A stretch of 11,395 nt of DNA. Origin: an uncultured Flavobacterium sp. GTDB lineage: Bacteria; Bacteroidota; Bacteroidia; Flavobacteriales; Flavobacteriaceae. A model generated the notes under the pieces. It did no database searches and was not told the DNA's origin. It was given only the letters and a program-made list of their open reading frames with translations. The DNA is taken from NCBI RefSeq assembly GCF_946482535.1, contig NZ_CAMLRU010000079.1, forward strand, positions 1 through 11,395, written 5' to 3'. This document shows, in pieces, positions 4,759-11,395 of the stretch; position 1 is the first letter of the stretch, and each line of letters opens with the position of its first letter. Position numbers and translations under genes: made by a program.

Positions 4759-7423
4759 ATCTTAAAGTTCTGTCCGGAAGCGAACGTTTATCCCACTTGA
4801 TGTCGCTCAATACACCCGATTTGATTCCGATAAAGAATCCCCAATAGGCATTATCTCCAAACGGCACCCAATTGAAATCCATACGCCAGCTCAACAAATC
4901 GCGCTCAAAACGAAATTGGGTAAAAGTAACCCCTTTTTGTACAAAATCATAACCGGTAGAAACCCCAATTTTCCATTTGGGTGTCAAATCGGTATTCATC
5001 GAAATCATGACCGAGTTTCCGGTAATTTCCTGTTCTCTTCGGGCATTGGAGTAGGTTAAGGAGTAAGCCAGAGTCATGTCCCATGGCAATTCATATTTAA
5101 AGAATTCGGTAGGCGGTTTTTCTTCGTCTTCATCTTGATCAAACTGACTCTGTCTTCGGTCACTCAAATCGGTGTTGGTGCCAAATAAATCATCTTCTCG
5201 ACCACCGTTTCGTTTGCCTTGTTCGTTTTTCTTTTCGTCACCTTTGCCGTCTTTACTCGAGAAGGAATAGTTGAGTGTCATGTTAGCACTGGTCATTCTA
5301 AACAAACTTCCGCCATTGTCAATGTTCCAAGTATTGATTCTTTGGCCCGAATTGTTAATGGCATAAGGATCTAGGGTCGCTGCAAAATTGATGTTCATTT
5401 TCTGATTCAATATCTGAGTTCCGCCACTAACACGCATGGGTGCCCATCGCAAGGAATCGGCGGTGATATCATAGCTGGTTGAAAAATTCAAGTTGTTGAG
5501 CAACATGATTTTCTTAGGTTCGGTTTTGGTCGAGTCTTTTTCGGTTACTTTAGCTTCGAAAGTATTGCTCAAATTGAATCCGACACTGTTAGACATGGTT
5601 TTACCCGGCGCGCCGAAAATTCCTCCTTCAAATCGGGTATAATCTTTCAGCATAGTCCCACTGCCATCCGGGTCATAAGTGTCATAATATTTCTCAAAAC
5701 TAGGAGTGTAGCTATAAGAAATGTTTGGTCTCATGACATGGCGAATGGCCTGGATTTTTTTCTTTTCCCCAAATTTAAAAGTACCGTAAATGGTAGTTCC
5801 CAATCCGGCCGAAAAGGAATACGTTCTGAAAGCATCAAATCCTTGAACTTCAGCATTTACAACCTCATTAGTTGAAGACTGGTATTGCTTTTTAATGGTT
5901 TTAAAATACCAAACTTCATTGTAATTGACAGCCGTTGAAGCACTAAAGTATTTGAATATTTTAAAGTTGGTACTTAACGGTATACTGTGTTGGAAACCCA
6001 ACTTAGCATCGCGAAACATTTCCGACTTGAAGAAAAGAGAATCAGTAGTTGCAATTCTGTTTTCGCCTCTCAAATTGTATTGAAGATTGATGTTTTTAAA
6101 GAATCCTTTCTTGATACCGTCTTTGGGCGCAAAAGGGAAAATCCTGTCCACGCTCAATTGCAAGGTCGGCAAAGTCATATTAATCTGTTCCGTGTTGGTG
6201 TTTTGTGAATGGGTTGCCGCCAAGGATAAATTCACTTGCGGCACAGAATTAAAGGTCTTTGAATAAGAAATGGAAGAGCTCAAGGTATTGTTCAAAGTTG
6301 AACCCACATTCACCTGATTCAAGGATTGTCGGAAGAATTTACTGCTTCCCAAGTTTACCGATGCCGAGAATCTGGAGTTTGGGTTCGATTTTCCGTCTTT
6401 AGAGTGTGTCCATTGGATATTGTAATTATTGGCCCTGCTGTAATCGGGATAACCTCTTTCGCTTTGAATCAAATTTTCAAAACGAATGTTTACATTTCCT
6501 AAAAACTTGTAGCGTTTGGCATAGGAAGATTCAAATCGCAGCGCATAACTTCCGTTGGTGTAATAATCGCCCAAAACTGCCAAGTCATAATTGTCGCTCA
6601 AAGCAAAATAATAACCACCGTTTTGCAAAGAAAATCCTCGGGTATTACTGTCGTTATAAGTTGGCATAATCAAACCCGAACGCGCTTTGTCAGTCATGGG
6701 AAAGAAGGCAAACGGCAACGCAATAGGCGTAGGTACATCGGCTATGACCATGTTGGTTAAACCAACCACTACTTTTTTTCCGGGAACCAGTTTTACACGG
6801 TCGGTTTGAAAATAATATTCGGGATTGTCAATATCTTTAGAAGTGGTAAACCGCGCACCTTTCATAAAATAAACAGAGTCGTTTTCCTTTTTAGTAATAG
6901 CGGCTTTGATGTTCATTTCCCCTTGTTGACTTCTCGAATTCCAAACCAAAGCTTTTTTGGTTTTAAAATTAAATCGAATAGAATCGGGTTCTACCACATT
7001 GGCTCCTTGTTTAAAAACCGGTCTTTGGGTATATTTTCCGGTGGAATCTTTAATTCTTCCTGCGTAAACTTCGTCTTTTTGATAGTCAATCACGATGATG
7101 CCCGACTTCAATTCGATGTCCTGATAATAAACTTCCGCTTTGTTGTAGAGCGTGATGAGTTTTTTCTTTTGGTCTAATTTTTCGTAGTCAACAGCCTTTC
7201 TTTTGATTTTTCCGTCTAAGAAAGTTTTTTTGGGCTTGAGACTGTCTTTTTTAGTTGAGTCAATTACTTTTGTCAAATCGGTCAACTCCACTTTAGTACT
7301 ATCTGCTTGGTTTTTAGCCGGGATAGGATTGTTTTTTGGCGGTAAGTCTTGTGAATATGTTTTAGTGATTCCTAATGTTAGGAAAATTGTTAAAAAAACG
7401 ATATTAAATAAGTTTCTTTGCAA
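4757..7423 (-). CDS. lptD: LPS-assembly protein LptD, Bacteroidota type
   Basis: LptD is the outer-membrane beta-barrel that, with lipoprotein LptE, inserts lipopolysaccharide into the outer leaflet. In the 888-residue form used here a signal peptide (1-24, ending TYS|Q) is followed by a Lys/Ser-rich linker. An OstA/LptA-like beta-jellyroll comes next (about 65-235), then the family landmark LPFAFFPMTDKARSGLIMP (236-254), and a long barrel of amphipathic strands ending SGVLSDIKWDKRSL. A charged insertion lies at about 724-775. It is longer than E. coli LptD (784 aa) and contains no cysteine. There is no ATG near the N-terminus. TTG at 7423 is chosen because the alternative TTG at 7483 lies upstream of a perfect -7 box and would put 20 residues before the signal peptide. 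Neither start is certain. Confidence 0.92.
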   Translation of the reverse strand: MQRNLFNIVFLTIFLTLGITKTYSQDLPPKNNPIPAKNQADSTKVELTDLTKVIDSTKKDSLKPKKTFLDGKIKRKAVDYEKLDQKKKLITLYNKAEVYYQDIELKSGIIVIDYQKDEVYAGRIKDSTGKYTQRPVFKQGANVVEPDSIRFNFKTKKALVWNSRSQQGEMNIKAAITKKENDSVYFMKGARFTTSKDIDNPEYYFQTDRVKLVPGKKVVVGLTNMVIADVPTPIALPFAFFPMTDKARSGLIMPTYNDSNTRGFSLQNGGYYFALSDNYDLAVLGDYYTNGSYALRFESSYAKRYKFLGNVNIRFENLIQSERGYPDYSRANNYNIQWTHSKDGKSNPNSRFSASVNLGSSKFFRQSLNQVNVGSTLNNTLSSSISYSKTFNSVPQVNLSLAATHSQNTNTEQINMTLPTLQLSVDRIFPFAPKDGIKKGFFKNINLQYNLRGENRIATTDSLFFKSEMFRDAKLGFQHSIPLSTNFKIFKYFSASTAVNYNEVWYFKTIKKQYQSSTNEVVNAEVQGFDAFRTYSFSAGLGTTIYGTFKFGEKKKIQAIRHVMRPNISYSYTPSFEKYYDTYDPDGSGTMLKDYTRFEGGIFGAPGKTMSNSVGFNLSNTFEAKVTEKDSTKTEPKKIMLLNNLNFSTSYDITADSLRWAPMRVSGGTQILNQKMNINFAATLDPYAINNSGQRINTWNIDNGGSLFRMTSANMTLNYSFSSKDGKGDEKKNEQGKRNGGREDDLFGTNTDLSDRRQSQFDQDEDEEKPPTEFFKYELPWDMTLAYSLTYSNARREQEITGNSVMISMNTDLTPKWKIGVSTGYDFVQKGVTFTQFRFERDLLSWRMDFNWVPFGDNAYWGFFIGIKSGVLSDIKWDKRSLPDRTLR

Positions 7424-7470
7424 AGGTTTAATGCTATTTTTGTAGAAATATGGCTTGGTTTTTGACGTGG

Positions 7471-7478
7471 CAAACTTA
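7471..7478 (-). promoter_or_regulatory. -7 box TAAGTTTG of lptD
   Basis: On the - strand TAAGTTTG matches TANNTTTG at all fixed positions. Transcription would start near 7464, about 40 nt before the TTG start at 7423. A TTTTTG at 7499-7494 could be the -33 element, with a 15-bp spacer that is slightly short. That TTG lies inside the left arm of the inverted repeat at 7490-7524. Confidence 0.6.
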
Positions 7479-7489
7479 AACAATATTTT

Positions 7490-7524
7490 CGGTCAAAAAT
7501 AGGTAAATATTACATTTATGACCG
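7490..7524. promoter_or_regulatory. imperfect inverted repeat in the lptD/amidase divergent region
   Basis: CGGTCAAAAAT (7490-7500) and ATTTATGACCG (7514-7524) are complementary at 10 of 11 positions across a 13-nt spacer. The repeat lies between the -7 box of lptD and the start of the first amidase, over the presumed -33 region of lptD. It is well placed for an operator controlling both directions. Binding by a regulator is inference only. Confidence 0.4.
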
Positions 7525-7557
7525 CTGTGTTTTAATTAAAATTAACTTTTGAAGTCG

Positions 7558-8694
7558 ATGGGTTTTCAAAACAATATAAAATCGTATTTATCGGTACTAA
7601 TGTTGTTCAGTGTTTTGACTGTTTTCGGACAGGGCAAGACCAACAAGTTTGTGGTGGTTTTAGATGCAGGTCACGGAGGCAAAGATCCGGGCAATTCCTA
7701 TCACGGTTTTGTTGAAAAGGAAATTGCCTTGAAAACCACCTTGAAAGTAGGAGAGATGCTCGAAAGAGAGAAAGATTTTGAAGTTGTTTATACACGTAAG
7801 AACGATACCTTTGTCGAGTTGGTTAATCGTCCCAAAGTAGCCAATAAAATCAATGCGAATTTGTTTGTCTCTATACATTGTAATTCGGTTACCAATCAAA
7901 CACCATCGGGAACTGAAACTTTTGTGATGGGAATGGACAGAAGTGATATGAATTTGGAAGTGGCCAAAAGTGAGAATTCTGTAATCCTTTTGGAAGACAA
8001 TTATAAAAATACTTACCAAGGATTTGATCCAAAAAACCCTGGAAGTTTGATAGGTCGTGTAATCATTCAAGAAGAAAATCTTAATAGTAGCATAGAACTA
8101 GCCTCAGCCATTCAAGACAATTTCACTCATAATTTAAACCGAAAATCACGCGGTATAAAGCAACAACCTTTGTGGGTTTTAGATGCTGCCGTTATGCCCG
8201 GAGTTTTAATTGAATTGGGTTTTTTGTCCAATAAAGAAGAAGGCGAATTTTTAAATTCAGAAGAAGGTCAGAACAAAATGGCCAAACAAATTGCCAAAGC
8301 CATTATCAAATACAAAAAATCTTATTTTGATGGTATTGTAGTAAATGAAGCTCCGGAAACACCGGAAGATACAATCAAAAAAGTTGAAAAACCATTGGCA
8401 CAATCACCGGTGGTTTCTAAGCCGGAAGAAATTCAGATGGCTCCGGCAACTGAAGGGTCATACAAAATACAATTGTTTGCCAGCTCCAAAAAAAGAGCCT
8501 TGACCTCGACCGATTTTAAAGGGTTAAAAATGATATCGTATACTTTTGAAAATAATCTTTACAAGTATTTTTACGGAAATGCAACCAATTTGGAAGAGGC
8601 CAAGAAAATGAATGAAGAAGCCAAAAGACAGGGCTTTAAAGATGCTTTTATTGTAACAACTCTGGGAGGAAAAACTTCTGCTGTAAAAATTTAA
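7558..8694 (+). CDS. secreted N-acetylmuramoyl-L-alanine amidase with SPOR-like C-terminus (first copy)
   Basis: A periplasmic zinc amidase of the Amidase_3 (AmiA/B/C) family that cuts the bond between MurNAc and the L-alanine of the stem peptide, typically in daughter-cell separation. The 378-residue product starts with a signal peptide (about 1-25, ending VFGQ). The catalytic domain has DAGHGGKDPG (zinc ligand His39), VEKEIAL (Glu53), SIHCN (His107) and IELGFLSN (catalytic Glu219). Between His107 and Glu219 an extra helical segment (about 125-185) corresponds to the regulatory insertion that blocks the site in AmiB/AmiC and is released by LytM-type activators. A linker and a SPOR-like domain (about 300-378, beginning YKIQLFAS) follow and would bind septal glycan. 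The ATG at 7558 is preferred over an in-frame TTG at 7549. A weak -7 candidate is TACATTTA (7511-7518). Confidence 0.93.
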   Translation: MGFQNNIKSYLSVLMLFSVLTVFGQGKTNKFVVVLDAGHGGKDPGNSYHGFVEKEIALKTTLKVGEMLEREKDFEVVYTRKNDTFVELVNRPKVANKINANLFVSIHCNSVTNQTPSGTETFVMGMDRSDMNLEVAKSENSVILLEDNYKNTYQGFDPKNPGSLIGRVIIQEENLNSSIELASAIQDNFTHNLNRKSRGIKQQPLWVLDAAVMPGVLIELGFLSNKEEGEFLNSEEGQNKMAKQIAKAIIKYKKSYFDGIVVNEAPETPEDTIKKVEKPLAQSPVVSKPEEIQMAPATEGSYKIQLFASSKKRALTSTDFKGLKMISYTFENNLYKYFYGNATNLEEAKKMNEEAKRQGFKDAFIVTTLGGKTSAVKI

Positions 8695-8726
8695 AACTTA
8701 ATCACATATTGAAATTGATAAAACAA

Positions 8727-9887
8727 ATGAAAGGAATTGCGTTCGTAGGTACGATTTTATTATTTATTTCTAATTTGACCTTTGCCCAATCGGGTCAAAA
8801 ATTCAAAGTAGCCTTGGATGCCGGTCACGGAGACCATGATTATGGTGCGGTTTACAATGGTCATATCGAGAAGAAAATAGCTTTGGCTGTGGTGCTTAAA
8901 GTGGGTAAGATTTTAGAAAGTAAACCCGGTGTTGAAGTAATTTACACCCGAAAAAATGACACTTTTGTAGACTTGATTGAGCGCGCCAATATCGCCAACA
9001 GAGCTGATGCCAGCATATTTGTTTCCATTCACTGTAATGCTAATAAAAATTCGGCTGCTTGTGGTTCGGAGACTTATGTAATGGGTATGTCTAAAAATGC
9101 CTCCAATTTGGAAGCGGCTAAGAAAGAGAATGAGGTAATCACGATGGAGAAAGATTACCAACAAAAATACAAAGGCTACGATCCAAAATCACCCGAGAGT
9201 ATTATCGGTTTAACCATGATGCAAGAAGAGTATTTGGAAAGCAGTATTGCTTTGGCGGGCAAAATTCAAAATCATTTTATTGATGATTTGAAGGTAAAAA
9301 GCAGAGGCGTTAAACAAGCACCATTTATGGTATTACACAAAGCTTACATGCCGAGAGTGTTGATAGAAATGGGTTTTATTTCCAATCCGGAAGAAGGAGC
9401 CCGACTTGATTCTGAAGAAGGTCAACAAGGCGTTGCAGAGGCTATTGCCGCTGCAATTCTGAGCTACAAAAAAGAATTTTATGGTGCCGGTGATGCTGAC
9501 GATGTTAAACCTTCACAAAGAGTTGAAAACATAAAAGTGGTTGATTCTCAAGCTACAAAACCGGTGGCAAAAAGCACTGAAGTCAAAAAACAAGAACCTA
9601 AAGCTGAGCCAAAACCGGAAATCGTTACAAACGGTGTAGCCACATTCAAAATACAACTTTCCGCCAGCGGGAAAAAGCTCGAACTTACACCAAGTAATTT
9701 CAAAGGATTAAATAATATTTCCATGTCGAGCGAAGGCACGTTATACAAATATATGTATGGCGAAACCTCCAGCTATGAGGAAGCCAAAAGACTGTTAGCC
9801 GAAGCCAAAGCCAAAGGTTTTACTTCCGCTTTTGTTATTGCGTTTAAAAATGGAAAAAAAGTTAGCGTACAAGAAGCATTAAAATAA
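8727..9887 (+). CDS. secreted N-acetylmuramoyl-L-alanine amidase with SPOR-like C-terminus (second copy)
   Basis: This is a paralogue of the preceding gene with the same layout, so the pair looks like a tandem duplication. The 386-residue product has a signal peptide (about 1-20, LTFA|Q). Its Amidase_3 domain has the zinc ligands His34 in DAGHGDHDYG, Glu48 in IEKKIAL and His102 in SIHCN, and catalytic Glu214 in IEMGFISN. The helical regulatory insertion between them is kept (about 118-178). A longer charged Lys/Pro/Glu linker (about 255-300) leads to a SPOR-like domain beginning FKIQLSAS. The GGKDPG that follows the first zinc histidine in copy one is GDHDYG here. The gene starts 32 bp after the first amidase with no promoter or terminator between, so they share a transcript. 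An in-frame TTG at 8709 would add MKLIKQ to the signal peptide and cannot be excluded. Confidence 0.93.
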   Translation: MKGIAFVGTILLFISNLTFAQSGQKFKVALDAGHGDHDYGAVYNGHIEKKIALAVVLKVGKILESKPGVEVIYTRKNDTFVDLIERANIANRADASIFVSIHCNANKNSAACGSETYVMGMSKNASNLEAAKKENEVITMEKDYQQKYKGYDPKSPESIIGLTMMQEEYLESSIALAGKIQNHFIDDLKVKSRGVKQAPFMVLHKAYMPRVLIEMGFISNPEEGARLDSEEGQQGVAEAIAAAILSYKKEFYGAGDADDVKPSQRVENIKVVDSQATKPVAKSTEVKKQEPKAEPKPEIVTNGVATFKIQLSASGKKLELTPSNFKGLNNISMSSEGTLYKYMYGETSSYEEAKRLLAEAKAKGFTSAFVIAFKNGKKVSVQEALK

Positions 9888-9916
9888 ATATAACAAGGAG
9901 TTTTAGTATTTTATTT

Positions 9917-9924
9917 TAACTTTG
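9917..9924 (+). promoter_or_regulatory. -7 box TAACTTTG of the MlaD-family gene
   Basis: TAACTTTG matches TANNTTTG at all fixed positions and lies 17 bp before the TTG start codon, giving a predicted leader of about 12 nt. No good -33 TTG is seen. With no terminator after the second amidase, the gene may be read both from this promoter and from upstream. Confidence 0.5.
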
Positions 9925-9941
9925 CCAAAAAACAATCAGCA

Positions 9942-10898
9942 TTGAAAATCACCAGAGAAATTAAGACCGCAATTTTAGTGATTGCTTCTATTTTATTGTT
10001 CATTTGGGGCTATAGTTTCTTAAAAGGAAGAGACTTGTTGTCGAGTTACAATAAATACTACGTAAAATATAGCAATGTTGACGGATTAGCGTCTTCTTCG
10101 CCGGTAACCATCAACGGTTTGGTGGTTGGAAAAGTGAATTCAATCGAGTTGCAAAAAGACTGGACTTCCTTGGTTGAATTGCAAATCAACGGCGATTATA
10201 AAATCCCTAAAAACAGCGTGGCCGAATTGTATTCGCCCGGACCTATCGGCGGCAAACAAATTGCGATTCTACCCAACACAGAAACTCAGGAAGTGTCAGT
10301 TTCAGGCGATTTTTTAAAATCTTCCAATAAATTGGGCTTAACTGAAGAAGTGTCTAACCAAATCAAACCTATCAAGGAAAAACTCGACAAGGTTTTGGAA
10401 AATGCCAATACCATGTTGGTTAACGTAAACCAAGTTTTAGACGAAAAAACCAAACAAAACCTGAGAGGCAGTTTAGAAAATTTAAATGCGACTTTAGCCG
10501 AATTCAAAGCAGCTTCTGTAAGTGTAAACCAAATGTTAGCCGACAATAAAGGGAAAATATCTTCTACGATGTCTAATTTCGATAAAGCTTCAGGCAACTT
10601 GAAAACGATGTCTGATTCTTTAGCCAAAGCCGATATCGGACAAACGGTTAAAAATTTGGAGAAAACTTTAGCCAGCGTTGACAAGCTTATGGCCGACATG
10701 CAAGCCGGAAAAGGAACCTTGGGTAAATTAGCCAAAGACGAAGCTTTATATAACAACTTCGCTAAAAGCGCTAAAGAATTGGAATTATTGCTGCAAGATT
10801 TACGTTTGAATCCGACACGATATGTCAATGTTTCGCTTTTCGGAAAGAAAAACAAACCTTATAAAGCACCAGTTAACGATACCATTAATAAAAAGTAA
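9942..10898 (+). CDS. MlaD family (MCE domain) lipid-transport protein
   Basis: MlaD-type proteins are anchored in the inner membrane and form hexameric rings that carry phospholipids between the inner and outer membranes for an ABC transporter. The 318-residue product has one N-terminal transmembrane helix (about 8-27), an MCE domain (about 36-112, with NVDGLASSSPVTINGLVVG and the SPGPIGGKQIAIL segment), and a long Asn/Leu/Lys-rich helical region (about 132-285). A conserved-looking tail NPTRYVNVSLFGKK (290-303) follows. The start codon is TTG: no ATG or GTG occurs in frame between the upstream stop and this codon, and MKITREIKTAIL is the N-terminus I expect for Bacteroidota members. The permease and ATPase partners are not in the window. 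It lies 54 bp after the second amidase and 11 bp before the next gene. Confidence 0.93.
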   Translation: MKITREIKTAILVIASILLFIWGYSFLKGRDLLSSYNKYYVKYSNVDGLASSSPVTINGLVVGKVNSIELQKDWTSLVELQINGDYKIPKNSVAELYSPGPIGGKQIAILPNTETQEVSVSGDFLKSSNKLGLTEEVSNQIKPIKEKLDKVLENANTMLVNVNQVLDEKTKQNLRGSLENLNATLAEFKAASVSVNQMLADNKGKISSTMSNFDKASGNLKTMSDSLAKADIGQTVKNLEKTLASVDKLMADMQAGKGTLGKLAKDEALYNNFAKSAKELELLLQDLRLNPTRYVNVSLFGKKNKPYKAPVNDTINKK

Positions 10899-10909
10899 AC
10901 TTCGAAACC

Positions 10910-11395
10910 ATGATGTATATTGACAACATACTTTTTGCAATTATACTCCTTGCGGGTATTGTTTTTTTTGCCAAAAACGTAAAGAAACTCACGCGCAACA
11001 TCAAATTGGGACAAGAAGTTAACCGCAATGACAATTCTTCAGCACGTTGGAAAAACATGGCGATGATTGCATTGGGACAATCCAAAATGGTGAAAAGACC
11101 CATTGCGGGATTGTTGCATATTATTGTTTATGTTGGTTTCATCATCATCAACTTAGAAGTTTTAGAAATCATCATCGACGGTGTGTTCGGAACACACCGA
11201 ATCTTTAAAGATATAGGAAGTTTGTACGGCGTTTTAATTGGCTCTTTTGAAGTTTTAGCCGTATTGGTATTGGTAGCGGTTGTGGCTTTTTGGATTCGCA
11301 GAAACGTAATCAGATTGAAAAGATTTGCGAGTTCCGATTTAAAAGGCGCACCAAAAAAAGATGCGGATACTATTTTATATTTCGAAATCGTATTG
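10910..11395 (+). CDS. membrane part of an Fe-S oxidoreductase (heterodisulfide-reductase-like), 5' part only
   Basis: The frame is open from ATG 10910 to the window end, giving 162 residues without a stop. It begins MMYIDNILFA and shows three hydrophobic segments (about 3-22, 66-89 and 105-129). A histidine at the start of the second (His70 in LLHIIVYVG) could be a haem b ligand, as in NarI/HdrE-type cytochrome domains. A basic segment WIRRNVIRLKRF follows the third helix. In Flavobacteria, proteins with this N-terminus usually continue into 4Fe-4S and CCG (heterodisulfide reductase) domains and are annotated as (Fe-S)-binding proteins. No cysteine has appeared yet, so that domain would lie beyond the window. 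The gene begins 11 bp after the MlaD-family gene and is probably co-transcribed. Its electron donor and acceptor cannot be read from this part. Confidence 0.75.
   Translation, partial: MMYIDNILFAIILLAGIVFFAKNVKKLTRNIKLGQEVNRNDNSSARWKNMAMIALGQSKMVKRPIAGLLHIIVYVGFIIINLEVLEIIIDGVFGTHRIFKDIGSLYGVLIGSFEVLAVLVLVAVVAFWIRRNVIRLKRFASSDLKGAPKKDADTILYFEIVL

Noticed and set aside
7424..7483. LptD start at TTG 7483
   Set aside because: It would place the perfect -7 box TAAGTTTG inside the first codons and put about 20 residues before the signal peptide. It cannot be fully excluded because no ATG is available.
10286..10855. 189-codon open frame on the - strand inside the MlaD-family gene
   Set aside because: It lies entirely opposite a well-supported coding region, is Ser/Leu/Phe-biased as expected for the complement of Lys/Asn/Glu-rich codons, and has no promoter or recognisable domain.

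Overview
The window looks like chromosomal DNA of a member of the Bacteroidota, most likely Flavobacterium or a close relative. This rests on its low GC content, A-rich tracts rather than Shine-Dalgarno sites before start codons, several matches to the Bacteroidota sigma-A -7 element TANNTTTG, and a gene set and order that I recognise from Flavobacteriaceae. The genus was not tested by any search. I see no mobile element, CRISPR array, tRNA or rRNA. No stretch longer than 300 bases lacks a gene.

Left part, + strand (80-3590): a central-carbon block. It holds 6-phosphofructokinase (pfkA), glyceraldehyde-3-phosphate dehydrogenase (gapA), a BadF/BadG-type sugar kinase (probably for N-acetylglucosamine) and methylglyoxal synthase (mgsA). 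PfkA and GapA bracket the triose-phosphate step of glycolysis, and MgsA drains dihydroxyacetone phosphate when that step backs up. Clear intrinsic terminators follow gapA and the kinase gene, so the block is probably three transcripts: pfkA-gapA, kinase, and mgsA.

Middle, - strand (3617-7423): an unrecognised small secreted protein with its own good -7 box, then a probable lptD-ridA transcription unit read leftwards and closed by a strong terminator. LptD is the outer-membrane lipopolysaccharide-insertion protein. RidA is a small enamine/imine deaminase.

Right part, + strand (7558-11395): two tandem secreted N-acetylmuramoyl-L-alanine amidases, an MlaD-family (MCE domain) lipid-transport protein, and the 5' part of a membrane protein that probably belongs to an Fe-S oxidoreductase. 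The lptD and amidase units diverge from a short intergenic region containing an imperfect inverted repeat. LptD, the amidases and MlaD together form a cell-envelope neighbourhood (LPS assembly, peptidoglycan splitting, phospholipid traffic).

Most genes are ordinary. The most unusual signals are two independent 35-bp tracts of five 7-bp units, one just before the kinase gene and one just before ridA; a -7-like box inside the loop of the gapA terminator; a cysteine-free LptD; and repeated use (or apparent use) of TTG starts, some of which are better read as the TTTG of a promoter.
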